A DNA stretch of 64,000 bases from an uncultured Oscillospiraceae bacterium (GCA_947581795.1 CANPVS010000008.1:1-64000), one strand, 5' to 3'; positions 35,566 through 44,525 are shown, counted from the first letter of the stretch. Numbers and translations are program-made. Notes: a model not told the origin generated them from the letters alone.

Positions 35566-36357
35566 TTACTTGCGGACCTCCAGGTACTCCTGGTAGACCT
35601 CGTTCCAGACCTCGGTCTTCAGTTCCAGGAAGCGGGGGTCGTTCTTGGTGGCCTGGTCCCGGGGGTAAGGGATGTCCACGTCCACGATGCGCTTGATGCG
35701 GCCGGGCCGGGCGGACATGATCACCACCCGCTGGGCCAGCAGGATGGCCTCGTCCACGTCGTGGGTGATGAAGAAGCAGGTCTTCTGCTCCTCCTCCCAG
35801 GTCTTCAGAAGCTCTGTCTGCAGCTGGGCGCGGGTCTGAGCGTCCAGGGCGCCGAAGGGTTCGTCCATCAGCAGCACCTCGGGGTTGTTGGCGTAGGCCC
35901 GGGCGATGGCCACCCGCTGCTTCATGCCGCCGGACAGCTCCTTGGGGTAGGAGTTCTCAAAGCCCTCCAGACCCACCAGCTTTATGTACTTGCGGGCGAT
36001 GGCCTCGCACTCCGCCTTGGGCAGGCGCTTCATCTGGGGGCCGAACATGACGTTCTTCAGCACCGTCTGCCAGGGGAACAGGGCGTACTGCTGGAACACC
36101 ACGCCCCGCTCCACGCCCACGTCGGTGATGGGCTTGCCGTCCAGGTAGCAGGTGCCGCTGGTGGCTTCATGGAGGCCGGCGATGATGTTCAGAAGGGTGG
36201 ACTTGCCGCAGCCGGAGGGGCCCACGACGCACACGAACTCATTTTCCATGATGTCCAGGGTCACGCCGTTCAGGGCCACGGTGGTGCCGTGCTCGCCCTT
36301 GTATTCTTTATAGACATTGTCGATGTGGAGCTTTACTGATCTCTCTTCTCCTGCCAT
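35566..36357 (-). CDS. ABC ATPase (SsuB/TauB-like)
   Basis: ATPase of 263 residues for the NitT/TauT-type importer. Walker A is GPSGCGKST, the Q-loop lies in VFQQYALFPWQTV, the signature is LSGGMKQRVAIARA, Walker B is VLLMDEPFGALDAQTR and the switch histidine lies in CFFITHDVDEA. Length and motifs are standard. It overlaps the permease gene by 25 bases and precedes the binding-protein gene. Confidence 0.92.
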   Translation of the reverse strand: MAGEERSVKLHIDNVYKEYKGEHGTTVALNGVTLDIMENEFVCVVGPSGCGKSTLLNIIAGLHEATSGTCYLDGKPITDVGVERGVVFQQYALFPWQTVLKNVMFGPQMKRLPKAECEAIARKYIKLVGLEGFENSYPKELSGGMKQRVAIARAYANNPEVLLMDEPFGALDAQTRAQLQTELLKTWEEEQKTCFFITHDVDEAILLAQRVVIMSARPGRIKRIVDVDIPYPRDQATKNDPRFLELKTEVWNEVYQEYLEVRK

Positions 36358-37130
36358 GACGTCAGTCTCCTTTCAATGAAATTGACCAGCATATTCAGAA
36401 GCATGCCGATGATGCCGATGATGATGATGTACATCAGCATGGGGGCCGACTCAAAGGTGCCGGACAGGGCCCGGATGCGCATGCCCAGGCCTGCCTGGGC
36501 GCCGGTGGATTCGGCGGCCAGCAGGGTGGTCAGGCCCGCGCCTAGCCCTAAGCGCACGGCGGTGATGATGAAGGGGACCGTGGCGGGCAGGGTGATGCGG
36601 AAGAAGATGTCCATGTCCTTGGCGCCCAGGACCCGCGCCGCCTTCACCAGCGTGGTGTCGATGTTGGCGATGCCGCCGTATATGGTGACGCACATGGTCA
36701 TGAAGGTGCATATCCAGATGAGGATGATGGCGGGGGTCTTGCCCACGCCCACCATGATGACGATCAGGGGCGCGTAGGCCAGGGCGGGGATGTTCCGTAT
36801 GAAGTTGATCCAGGGCATGATGATCTTCTGCACCGGGGTGTACCAGGCCATCAGGAACGCCATGGGGATGGCGGTGACGAAGCCCAGGCCGAAGCCGGCG
36901 GCCACGCAGATCATGCTGCTGCAGAAGTCCTTCCACAGCACCTTCCGCTCAAAAGCCATCTTGGGGAAGGACTCGATGAACGTCTTCTGGATGAAGGGGA
37001 AGCTCCGGCCGGTGGCCTTGCCCAGACTGAGCAGGTACCACACGATGAGGGCCACAATGAGGGAGAGCAGGAGCCAGACCTTGTTGCTCAGAGGTTTTTT
37101 CTTGATCTTCTCGGGCTTCTTCTCGTTCAA
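36333..37130 (-). CDS. ABC permease (SsuC/TauC-like)
   Basis: Permease of 265 residues, first gene of the operon. After a basic N terminus (EKKPEKIKKKPLS) six membrane segments follow. The EAA loop is VKAARVLGAKDMDIFFRITLPATVPFI, as in SsuC. The start is TTG 37130, with only a weak GAGTGAT site; the nearby ATGs are in another frame. A promoter of moderate quality lies at 37201-37229. Confidence 0.9.
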   Translation of the reverse strand: MNEKKPEKIKKKPLSNKVWLLLSLIVALIVWYLLSLGKATGRSFPFIQKTFIESFPKMAFERKVLWKDFCSSMICVAAGFGLGFVTAIPMAFLMAWYTPVQKIIMPWINFIRNIPALAYAPLIVIMVGVGKTPAIILIWICTFMTMCVTIYGGIANIDTTLVKAARVLGAKDMDIFFRITLPATVPFIITAVRLGLGAGLTTLLAAESTGAQAGLGMRIRALSGTFESAPMLMYIIIIGIIGMLLNMLVNFIERRLTSWQEKRDQ

Positions 37131-37200
37131 CGCGCATCACTCTTTTCTATTCAGGATTTAGCCCACGGCGGGCCGCCGCGGCACTATGATTCGTATCTGC

Positions 37201-37229
37201 ATACTATCATAAAAATTACACAGATGCAA
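37201..37229 (-). promoter_or_regulatory. promoter of the SsuABC-like operon
   Basis: On the minus strand TTGCAT, 17 bases, TAGTAT, about 70 bases before the permease start in AT-rich DNA. Confidence 0.5.
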
Positions 37230-37331
37230 GATAATTACCCGGAATTTTTTGTGGAAAATGCTCTAATCGTAGAAACTTTAGCGAAATAAAGCACAAAAGA
37301 GATAGAAACAGAGGCAGTTCTTTAGTCTTTC

Positions 37332-37360
37332 TTGACAAAAGACGGGGCGCTTGCTAGAAT
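37332..37360 (+). promoter_or_regulatory. promoter of the nagB-like/nagA operon
   Basis: TTGACA, 17 bases, TAGAAT, 29 bases before the NagB-like start. No operator dyad was seen beside it. Confidence 0.75.
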
Positions 37361-37389
37361 GGAAAAAAATACCCAAAAAGGAGACCGCC

Positions 37390-38205
37390 ATGGACTTTTT
37401 CAAAATTCCCGCCTCGGAGCTGGGCAAGAACGCGAAGATCCCCGTCTACCCCTTGGGAGACCCCGGCGAGGCCTTTTATGAGCTGGCCCAGCAGATGGTG
37501 GAGGCCATCCGGGCCAACAACGCCGCCGGCAGGCGGACGGTGTTCATCCTCCCCGTGGGCCCCACGGGCCAGTACCCTGTGTTCGTGCGGCTGGTGAACC
37601 GGGAGAGGCTGAGCCTGAAAAACTGCTGGTTCTTCAATATGGACGAGTACCTGAACGACGACGGCACCTATATCGAACGGTCCAGTCCCCTGTCCTTCCG
37701 GGGGTTCATGGACCGGACCGTGTACGACAGGATAGACCCCGATCTTCTCATGCCCGTGGAGCAACGGGTGTTCCCCGACCCGATCGACCCGGAAAAAGGG
37801 GATAAGCTCCTGGAGAGCCTGGGCGGGCCGGACATCTGCTTCGGCGGCATCGGCATCAACGGCCACCTGGCCTTCAACGAGGCCAGCGAGGACCTGACGC
37901 CGGAGGAGTTCGCCCAGCTCAACACCCGGGTACTCACCCTGACCCGGGAGACCCGGACCGCCAACGCCATCACCGAGCGGGGCGGCGCCATCGACGCCAT
38001 GCCCAAAATGGCCGTCACCATCGGCATGCGGCAGATCCTCTCCGCGAAAAAGGTGCGGCTGGGCGTGTTCCGGGACTGGCACCGGGCGGTGGTGCGCCAG
38101 GCGGCCTACGGGCCCGTGACGGCCCGGTTCCCGGTGACCCTCCTGCAGAACCATCCCGACGCGGCCATCTACACCAGTTCGGTGTCCGGGGCCCAGCCCT
38201 TCTGA
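37390..38205 (+). CDS. glucosamine-6-phosphate deaminase-like protein
   Basis: NagB-family sugar-phosphate isomerase/deaminase, 271 residues, expected to turn glucosamine-6-phosphate into fructose-6-phosphate and ammonia. FFNMDEYL (D85) and GGIGINGHLAFNEA (H159, E164) are the active-site stretches. The aspartate that precedes GH in E. coli NagB (D141) is asparagine here (N157), and the phosphate loop GPTGQYPVF differs from the usual GGTP. Activity or substrate may therefore differ. AAGGAG precedes ATG 37390. nagA starts one base after its stop, so the pair forms an amino-sugar-phosphate module. Confidence 0.82.
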   Translation: MDFFKIPASELGKNAKIPVYPLGDPGEAFYELAQQMVEAIRANNAAGRRTVFILPVGPTGQYPVFVRLVNRERLSLKNCWFFNMDEYLNDDGTYIERSSPLSFRGFMDRTVYDRIDPDLLMPVEQRVFPDPIDPEKGDKLLESLGGPDICFGGIGINGHLAFNEASEDLTPEEFAQLNTRVLTLTRETRTANAITERGGAIDAMPKMAVTIGMRQILSAKKVRLGVFRDWHRAVVRQAAYGPVTARFPVTLLQNHPDAAIYTSSVSGAQPF

Positions 38206-38206
38206 T

Positions 38207-39349
38207 ATGGACGCGGCGCTGTTCAAAGACGGCCGGGTCTACGAGAACGGCCGGTTCGTCCGGCGGGACGTGTTGGTCCTGGACGGCCGGATAGCCGCCA
38301 GTGACACGCCGGTCCCGGCGGGATGCCGGGTGGTGGACCTGGGTGGGCACATGCTTGTGCCCGGCTTCATCGACATCCACACTCACGGCGGCGGCGGGGT
38401 GGACGTGAACGCCGCGGACGAAGAGGGCTTCGCCCAAATATCCCGGTTCTTCGCCTCCCACGGCGTCACCGGCTGGCAGTGCAGCATCCTCACGGACACG
38501 GAGGAGGCCACCCTCCGGTCCATCGGATACGCCAAAAAGGCCATGGCGGGCCCCCTCGCCGGCGCGCGGCTGGTGGGCATCCACCTGGAGGGGCCGTTCC
38601 TGGCGAAGGAGTACAAGGGCGCCATGCCCGAGCGGCTGCTGCGGAAGGGGGACACGGCTCTGTTCCGCAAATATCAGGAGGCGGCGGAGGGCGCGGTGCG
38701 CTACATGACCGTGGCCCCCGAGGTGCCCGGCGTGGTGGATATGATAAAGGAGCTGGATGGGGAGGTGACCGTGGCCATCGGCCACTCCGGCGCGGACTAT
38801 GAGACGGCTATTGCGGCCATTGACGCCGGGGCCAGGGCCGCCACCCACACCTTCAACGCCATGGGCCTATTCCACCAGCACCGGCCCGCCATCATGGGCG
38901 CCGTGCTGGAGCGGGACGTGGTCTGCGAGGCCATATGCGACGGCCGGCACCTGCACCCCGGCTCGGTGCGGATGCTCCTGGCCTGCAAGGGCTGGGACAA
39001 GGTGGCGGCCATCACCGACTCCATCCAGGCCGCGGGCCTGCCCGACGGGAAGTACAAGCTGGGCGTGAACGACGTGGTGGTCCGGGACGGGGACGCCGTC
39101 CTGGCGGACACAGGCGTCCGGGCCGGCTCCACCCTTACCATGGACCAGGCCCTGCGGAACCTGGTGGCCTTCACCGGCGAGAGCGTGGAGAAGGTCCTGC
39201 CCCTCATGACGGAGAACCCCGCGAAACTGGTGGGCCTGGAGAAGAAGGGGCGCATAGCCCCCGGTATGGACGCGGACTTTACCGTCCTTGACGACGGCCT
39301 CAATGTGACCGCCACTTACGTGGGCGGCGTGTGCGTCTACGGCGGCTGA
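38207..39349 (+). CDS. nagA: N-acetylglucosamine-6-phosphate deacetylase
   Basis: Cytoplasmic metal-dependent amidohydrolase, 380 residues, removing acetyl from GlcNAc-6-phosphate before the deaminase step. Typical features are PGFIDIHTHGGGGVDVN, GIHLEGPFLAKEYKGAMPE (metal-binding glutamate), AIGHSGADYETA, ATHTFNAMGLFHQHRPAIMGAV and the catalytic aspartate in AAITDSIQAAG. Length is standard. It is translationally coupled to the NagB-like gene, with one base between them, and is followed by a terminator. Confidence 0.95.
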   Translation: MDAALFKDGRVYENGRFVRRDVLVLDGRIAASDTPVPAGCRVVDLGGHMLVPGFIDIHTHGGGGVDVNAADEEGFAQISRFFASHGVTGWQCSILTDTEEATLRSIGYAKKAMAGPLAGARLVGIHLEGPFLAKEYKGAMPERLLRKGDTALFRKYQEAAEGAVRYMTVAPEVPGVVDMIKELDGEVTVAIGHSGADYETAIAAIDAGARAATHTFNAMGLFHQHRPAIMGAVLERDVVCEAICDGRHLHPGSVRMLLACKGWDKVAAITDSIQAAGLPDGKYKLGVNDVVVRDGDAVLADTGVRAGSTLTMDQALRNLVAFTGESVEKVLPLMTENPAKLVGLEKKGRIAPGMDADFTVLDDGLNVTATYVGGVCVYGG

Positions 39350-39359
39350 ACGAGGAAAA

Positions 39360-39400
39360 CAAAATAGAAACGCCCCCGGTCCAAGCGGACCGGGGGCAAA
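39360..39400. terminator. bidirectional terminator after nagA
   Basis: GCCCCCGGTCC-aagc-GGACCGGGGGC. On the minus strand it is followed by GTTTCTATTTTG, so it mainly serves the convergent nucleotidase gene. Confidence 0.75.
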
Positions 39401-39433
39401 CGCTATGTTATGGTCTTGCGGTAAGGGGGAACA

Positions 39434-41164
39434 TCACTCGATGATGATGCGGCCGGCGCCCTCCAGCTCGTCGTAGCCGGTGACGTTGGGCAGGCCGTCG
39501 CCGTCGGAGTCCTCAAAGGACTGGACGTAGTTGGCCAGGACCATGTAGTCCTCCATCACGTAGTCCAGGATGTTGGTCGCGCCCTGGAACATGGAGAAGC
39601 CGTCGCCCAGATCGCGGAGGGTGTAGTTGTAGCCCGCCAGGTTGTAGGTGGCGTTCACGTCCAGAGGCGTGCTCTCGCCGGTGGCGGGATCCACGATCAT
39701 GACGTCCTTCACCCGGTACTCGCCGTCCACGCCGGTGAACACGCCCTTGTCATCCATGGTGCAGGAGGAGGGGATGGAGGTGTCGATGGTGTAGGTGGCG
39801 CCGGAGACGTGCAGGAAGCCGCCGATCTCCTCGCCGGTGCCCACGCCGCGGGCGCCGAACTCCAGAGCGTCAAGGATCTGCTGGCCGGTGACCTGGATGA
39901 GGCACGCCACGTTGCCGAAGGTGTGCATGTTCTTGCAGGTCAGGTAGCTGATCTCGCCGGTGATGGCCTCGTTGCGGATGCCGCCGCCGTTCATGATGGC
40001 CATGTTCACGGGGTAGCCGTCCACAGCGCTGGTCTCAGAGAACAGATAGTACAGCGCGTCAGCCGCGAAGTCGCCGGAGTTGGTCTCCTGGCTGCGGACC
40101 AGACGGGTGCCGTCCTCGGTGTAGTTGTTCAGGACGCAGTCGGTGGTGCCGATGACCTGGCCCAGCTCGTCGTTGACCTGGCCGATCCAGGCGGACTGGA
40201 TCTCATAGACGCCGTCCTCGGAATTGGCCTCCCCGCCGGCGCGGTGAGCGCCGTCCAGGGCGTCGAACAGGGCGACCTTCACGGCCTCCATGTTCAGAAG
40301 CTCGGTGGAGATGGTGCCGTCAGGGGCGATGGTCATGTGGCCAAGGTTGTTGAAGTAGGAACCGGTCTGGGTGAGGATGACGGTGTTGCCGTCCTTATCC
40401 GCGACTTCCTCCATGGGGACCTCGGTGTGGGAGTGGCCGTCGATGAAGGCGTCAAAACCGGTGGTGTTGGCGATGACTTCCTCGCTGGTCCAGGGCTTAG
40501 ACGCGGGGTCCACGCCCAGGTGGCCCAGGCCGATGATCACGTCGGCTTCGGCGGAGGCGGCGTCGATGGCCTCCTGCACGGTGGCGTACAGGTCGGAGCC
40601 GTCCTCGCCGCCGGCGATGCCATAGATGTAGTTGCCGTTCTCATCCTGGAAGTAGGCGGGGGTGGACTTGGTGAAGGACTCGGGGGTGGTCACGCCGATG
40701 AAGGCGATCTTCTGGCCGCCGATCTCGAACACCTTGTAGGCGTCCAGGACGTTCTCGCCCTTCACGCCGTCGGCTTCGTGGTAGAAGTTGCAGGACACAT
40801 AGGGGAACTCGGCCCACTCGATGGCGTTCATGGCGCCTTCCATGCCGTAGTCGAACTCGTGGTTGCCCAGGGTGGCCAGGTCATAGCCCGCGGCGTTCAT
40901 CAGGTCGATGATGGACTTGCCCTTGTCCATGGAGCCGTAAGCGGTGCCCTGGACATGGTCGCCGGCATCCACCATCAGGACATTGTCCAGGGTGTCGCGG
41001 TACATGGCGGCCACGGTGTAGTTCAGATCCTTGTCGATGTAGGTGTGCACGTCGTTGGTGTACAGAACGTTCACGGTCTCGGCCTCCGCCTCGGCGGCGA
41101 GACCGGGAGCGCAAAGGCTCAGCACCATGACGAGGGCCACCAGCAGGGAGATGAGTTTCTTCAA
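39434..41164 (-). CDS. secreted 5'-nucleotidase/UshA-like metallophosphatase
   Basis: Secreted two-domain nucleotidase, 576 residues. The signal peptide is KKLISLLVALVMVLSLCAPGLA; a cysteine is present, but the context is not a good lipobox. The N-terminal metallophosphatase has YTNDVHTYID, VDAGDHVQGT, GNHEFDYG, GLGHLGVD and DGHSHTEVP. The histidine of the usual NDxHG is present, but the glycine is replaced. The C-terminal domain (residues 330-550) has NSGDFAADALYY and NGGGIRNEAITGEISY, the substrate-binding part. No sortase motif. It would release nucleosides outside the cell, which suits the nucleoside importer at 27-31.6 kb. Confidence 0.92.
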   Translation of the reverse strand: MKKLISLLVALVMVLSLCAPGLAAEAEAETVNVLYTNDVHTYIDKDLNYTVAAMYRDTLDNVLMVDAGDHVQGTAYGSMDKGKSIIDLMNAAGYDLATLGNHEFDYGMEGAMNAIEWAEFPYVSCNFYHEADGVKGENVLDAYKVFEIGGQKIAFIGVTTPESFTKSTPAYFQDENGNYIYGIAGGEDGSDLYATVQEAIDAASAEADVIIGLGHLGVDPASKPWTSEEVIANTTGFDAFIDGHSHTEVPMEEVADKDGNTVILTQTGSYFNNLGHMTIAPDGTISTELLNMEAVKVALFDALDGAHRAGGEANSEDGVYEIQSAWIGQVNDELGQVIGTTDCVLNNYTEDGTRLVRSQETNSGDFAADALYYLFSETSAVDGYPVNMAIMNGGGIRNEAITGEISYLTCKNMHTFGNVACLIQVTGQQILDALEFGARGVGTGEEIGGFLHVSGATYTIDTSIPSSCTMDDKGVFTGVDGEYRVKDVMIVDPATGESTPLDVNATYNLAGYNYTLRDLGDGFSMFQGATNILDYVMEDYMVLANYVQSFEDSDGDGLPNVTGYDELEGAGRIIIE

Positions 41165-41212
41165 AGTGATGTCCTCCTTAAAATATAGTGGGTGTTGGGG
41201 TCTTATGACCTA

Positions 41213-41241
41213 ATTATATACAAGTGATTGTATATAGTCAA
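41213..41241 (-). promoter_or_regulatory. nucleotidase promoter with a spacer palindrome
   Basis: On the minus strand TTGACT, 17 bases, TATAAT. The perfect dyad ATATACAA-gtga-TTGTATAT (41216-41235) fills the spacer and reaches into the -10, a good place for a repressor. No regulator gene is adjacent. Confidence 0.65.
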
Positions 41242-41266
41242 AAGGAAAACCATAAAAAGGAAATAT

Positions 41267-42262
41267 TTAGTCCTTTTGTCGTTTTTCTATGGTGTTATGG
41301 AAATCGGGAAAGTATTTTTCCACAAAGGGCACGTCCGGCACGGTGACGACCATCCCCCGGAGGAGGTCAAGTGTTTCGGTGGGAGAGACAAAGTCGAATC
41401 CCAGCCGCCAGGACCACAAAAGCTGCCGGTTCTCTCCGTAACGGCGGTTCAGTTTCTCCCGGCCGTATTTGCCGTCCCCTAAGAGGGGCCATCCGGCGTG
41501 GGCCATCTGGACCCGGATCTGGTGGGTGCGGCCGGTGTGGAGCCGGCAGGTGACGAGACTGAGGCCGTCCCGGCTGGCCAGGACCTGATAGTCCGTGGCG
41601 GCGAAGCTGGTTCCCGGCTCCTGGCGGGGCTTCACATAGACCTGGTTTTTCACCGCGTCCTTGAAAAGCCACCCCTCCAGGCGGCCCTGGGCGGGTTTGG
41701 GGACGCCCACGCACACGCACAGGTACTCCTTTGTCACCTCCCGGGCCCGGATCTTCTCATCCATGTCCCGGAGAGCGGCGGCGGTCTTGGCGGCGATGAC
41801 GATGCCGCCGGTGCCCCGGTCGATGCGGTTGCACAGCGCCGGAGCGAAGCTGTTCTCCGCCGCCGGGTCCCACTGGCCGGACTGGTAGACGTGGGCCTGG
41901 ATATGGGCGATGAGGGTGCCGGCGGACCAGCCGTCCGCCGCGTGGCACAATACTCCCGGCCGCTTGTTCACCAGGATGATGTCATCGTCCTCGTAGAGAA
42001 TGTCCAGGTCGGGCTTCACGGAGACCAGCCAGGCGTTTCCGTCGGTTTTTCTCTCCCCAAAGAACTCGTTGGGGAGAAACAGGCGCACCGTATCGCCCTC
42101 CGCGAGACGGGCGTCCGGCCTGGCCCAGCGGCCGTTGACCTTGATCTCCTTCCGGCGAAAGTATTTTTGCAGCAGGGAGGAGGGCATGTCCGGGACCTGC
42201 CGCGCGGCAAACCGGTCCAGCCGCTGCCCCGCGTCGTTTTTGGTAACGGTGAATTCTTTCAT
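41267..42262 (-). CDS. RluA family pseudouridine synthase
   Basis: RNA pseudouridine synthase, 331 residues. An S4-like RNA-binding domain fills residues 1-65 (QRLDRFAARQVPDMPSSLLQKYFRRKEIKVNG). The catalytic domain has the aspartate D148 in NRIDRGTGG, the usual HRLDxxTSG motif in divergent form, and the C-terminal HTGRTHQIRVQMAHAGWPLLGD stretch. Closest in layout to RluC/RluD, which modify 23S rRNA; the exact target cannot be told. ATG 42262 is the first residue of the typical sequence, but its ribosome binding site is weak. Confidence 0.9.
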   Translation of the reverse strand: MKEFTVTKNDAGQRLDRFAARQVPDMPSSLLQKYFRRKEIKVNGRWARPDARLAEGDTVRLFLPNEFFGERKTDGNAWLVSVKPDLDILYEDDDIILVNKRPGVLCHAADGWSAGTLIAHIQAHVYQSGQWDPAAENSFAPALCNRIDRGTGGIVIAAKTAAALRDMDEKIRAREVTKEYLCVCVGVPKPAQGRLEGWLFKDAVKNQVYVKPRQEPGTSFAATDYQVLASRDGLSLVTCRLHTGRTHQIRVQMAHAGWPLLGDGKYGREKLNRRYGENRQLLWSWRLGFDFVSPTETLDLLRGMVVTVPDVPFVEKYFPDFHNTIEKRQKD

Positions 42263-42294
42263 AACACTGGTAAGTGTAACATGAAAATTTAAGG

Positions 42295-42323
42295 TTGACA
42301 ACGCCCCGCGCATAATTTATAAT
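42295..42323 (+). promoter_or_regulatory. consensus promoter of yceD-rpmF
   Basis: TTGACA-N17-TATAAT, a perfect sigma-A promoter, 27 bases before the YceD start. This also rules out the longer YceD frame that begins at 42327. Confidence 0.88.
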
Positions 42324-42350
42324 ACTTTGGCGACTGTAGAGGTACGTCCA

Positions 42351-42857
42351 ATGATCTTAGACCTGCGCGAGATAATCGAGGTGCCGGGAAAGAGCGTCCC
42401 CTTCCGGTGCGAGCTGGACCGGGACAGGCTGTCCTTCCCCATGCTGGAGTCCTTTGACGGGCCGGTGACGGCCGAGGGCTCCGTGCGGAACAAGGCCGGC
42501 ATCCTGGAGCTGGAGGCAGACGTGACGGCGGATATGACCGTCCGGTGCGACCGGTGCGGAAAGCCCTTCCGCCGGCGGCTCACGCCCCGCTTCACCGCGG
42601 TGCTCCAGGCCGACGCGGAGGACACGGACAGCGAGAACGTCTTCCCCCTCGTGGGGGACGGCGCGGATGTGTCCGACGTGGCGGAGACCCTGTTCATCCT
42701 GGACCTGGACCAGAAATTTCTCTGCCGGCCGGACTGCAAGGGGCTCTGCCCCACCTGCGGGAAGGACCTGAACGACGGACCCTGCGATTGCAAAAAAGAG
42801 ATCGATCCGAGAATGGCGGCCCTCGGGCAGCTGTTGGATGATATACAGGAGGTGTGA
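42351..42857 (+). CDS. yceD: YceD family protein (DUF177)
   Basis: A 168-residue DUF177 protein, the usual partner of rpmF and linked to 23S rRNA or ribosome assembly in other organisms. It begins with the typical MILDLREIIEVPGKSVPF. Cysteine pairs CDRCGK, and then CRPDCKGLCPTCGKDLNDGPCDC, suggest zinc binding. AGAGGT precedes ATG 42351. rpmF follows four bases after its stop; the pair is a conserved operon. Confidence 0.93.
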   Translation: MILDLREIIEVPGKSVPFRCELDRDRLSFPMLESFDGPVTAEGSVRNKAGILELEADVTADMTVRCDRCGKPFRRRLTPRFTAVLQADAEDTDSENVFPLVGDGADVSDVAETLFILDLDQKFLCRPDCKGLCPTCGKDLNDGPCDCKKEIDPRMAALGQLLDDIQEV

Positions 42858-42860
42858 CCC

Positions 42861-43049
42861 ATGGCAGTCCCTAAGAGAAAACAGTCCCATGCCCGAAAGA
42901 GCAAGCGGCGCTCCAGCGTCTGGAAGCTGGGCCTTCCCAAGCTGGTGGCATGCCCCAACTGCGGCGAGTACCACATGCCTCACCGCGTCTGCCCGGCCTG
43001 CGGCCAGTATGACGGACGCACCGTCGTCACGGTAGGCGAGGAGAAGTAA
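42861..43049 (+). CDS. rpmF: 50S ribosomal protein bL32
   Basis: Large-subunit protein L32, 62 residues, zinc-ribbon (C+) form. It begins AVPKRKQSHARKSKRRS and has CPNC and CPAC zinc-binding pairs. AGGAGGTG precedes ATG 42861. Transcribed with yceD and followed by a terminator. Confidence 0.97.
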   Translation: MAVPKRKQSHARKSKRRSSVWKLGLPKLVACPNCGEYHMPHRVCPACGQYDGRTVVTVGEEK

Positions 43050-43062
43050 TTACCGGCAGGAT

Positions 43063-43089
43063 AAGGGGGGCTGCGCGCCTCCCTTTTTT
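43063..43089 (+). terminator. rho-independent terminator after rpmF
   Basis: AAGGGGGGC...GCCTCCCTT followed by TTTTT. The stem has one mismatch but a good T tract. Confidence 0.75.
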
Positions 43090-43199
43090 GCTCGGCAGGA
43101 AGGGATAACGGTATTTTTTCGGGGCGGCGGCTGCCGTCCCTATATCGCTATATAAATTCGTATTTTCGGACACCTTAGAGACAGGAAGGAGGCGGCTGT

Positions 43200-44525
43200 A
43201 TGGCGAGACCCCTGGTGGCCATCGTGGGCCGGCCCAATGTGGGCAAGAGTATGCTCTTCAACCGGCTGGCCGGGCAGCGGCTCTCCATCGTGGAGGACAC
43301 CCCCGGCGTGACCCGGGACAGGCTCTACGCCCCCTGCGAGTGGACGGGCCGGACCTTTGACATCGTGGACACCGGCGGCATCGAGCCCAACACCGCCAAC
43401 GAGATCCTGCTGTTCATGCGGGAGCAGGCCATGATGGCCATCGACAGCGCCGACGTGATCGTCATGGTCACGGAGATCGGCACCGGTATCACCGCCGCCG
43501 ACCAGGAGGTGGCCGGCATGCTCCAGCGCAGCGGCAAGCCCGTGGTGCTGGCGGTGAACAAGATGGACGCCATCGGCCCGGACGACCCGGGCATATACGA
43601 GTTCTATAACTTGGGCCTGGGCGATCCCATCGCCGTCTCCGCCGTCCACGGCCACGGCACCGGCGACCTGCTGGACGCCTGTGTGGCCCACTTCCCGCCC
43701 CCCGAGGAGGAAGAGGAGGACGACGGCCGCATCCGGGTAGCCGTCATCGGCAAGCCCAACGTGGGCAAGTCCTCTCTTATCAATTTCATCCTGGGGGAGA
43801 AGCGGGTCATCGTGGCGGACATGCCCGGCACTACCCGGGACGCGGTGGACACCCCCGTGGACAACGAGTCCGGCAGCTATCTCTTCATCGACACGGCGGG
43901 CATCCGCCGCAAGAGTAAAGTCAACGACCGGGTGGAGAAATTCTCCGTTATGCGGGCGCAGCTGGCCGTGGAGCGGGCGGACGTGTGCCTCATCATGCTG
44001 GACGCCCGTGACGGGGTCACCGAGCAGGACACGAAGATCGCTGGCCTGGCCCATGAGGCCGGGAAGGCCAGCATCATCGTCGTGAATAAGTGGGACCTGG
44101 TGGAAAAAGAGACCAACACCATGGAGGACATGCGCAAGCGCGTCAAGCAGGACCTGTCCTTCATGGATTACGCGCCGGTGGTATTCATCTCCTGCTTGAC
44201 GGGACAGCGAACTGGGCGTATATTTGATATGATAAACGCGGCCAACGAGCAGGCGTCCCTGCGCATCTCCACGGGCAAGCTCAATAACCTGCTGGCGGAC
44301 GCCCAGGCCCGGCAGCAGCCGCCCACGGACAAGGGCCGCCGCCTCAAGGTGTTCTACATGACCCAGACCGGGGTGAAGCCGCCCCATTTTGTCATCTTCT
44401 GCAACAGTAAGGAGCTTTTCCACTTCTCCTATCAGCGATATATAGAGAACCGCATCCGGGCCACCTTCGGACTGGAGGGGACCCCCGTCAGGATCACGAT
44501 CCGACAGAAAGGAGAAAACGAATGA
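43200..44525 (+). CDS. der: ribosome biogenesis GTPase Der (EngA)
   Basis: Tandem GTPase of 441 residues needed for 50S assembly. The first G domain has GRPNVGKS, DTPGVTRD, DTGG and NKMD. The second has GKPNVGKSS, DMPGTTRDAVDTP, DTAG and NKWD. A C-terminal KH-like domain follows (LKVFYMTQTGVKPPHFVIFCN...YQRYIENRIRATFGLEGTPVRI). An acidic linker (PPPEEEEEDDG) separates the domains. AAGGAGG precedes ATG 43200. It overlaps the PlsY-like gene by four bases, an arrangement seen in many Firmicutes. Confidence 0.97.
   Translation: MARPLVAIVGRPNVGKSMLFNRLAGQRLSIVEDTPGVTRDRLYAPCEWTGRTFDIVDTGGIEPNTANEILLFMREQAMMAIDSADVIVMVTEIGTGITAADQEVAGMLQRSGKPVVLAVNKMDAIGPDDPGIYEFYNLGLGDPIAVSAVHGHGTGDLLDACVAHFPPPEEEEEDDGRIRVAVIGKPNVGKSSLINFILGEKRVIVADMPGTTRDAVDTPVDNESGSYLFIDTAGIRRKSKVNDRVEKFSVMRAQLAVERADVCLIMLDARDGVTEQDTKIAGLAHEAGKASIIVVNKWDLVEKETNTMEDMRKRVKQDLSFMDYAPVVFISCLTGQRTGRIFDMINAANEQASLRISTGKLNNLLADAQARQQPPTDKGRRLKVFYMTQTGVKPPHFVIFCNSKELFHFSYQRYIENRIRATFGLEGTPVRITIRQKGENE

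Noticed and set aside
37140-37330. Coding potential in the gap between the SsuC-like and NagB-like genes
   Set aside because: It is AT-rich with stops in all frames and is explained by the two divergent promoters.
42327-42350. Longer YceD start
   Set aside because: It would begin four bases after a perfect -10 box; the family sequence starts at MILDLREI (42351).
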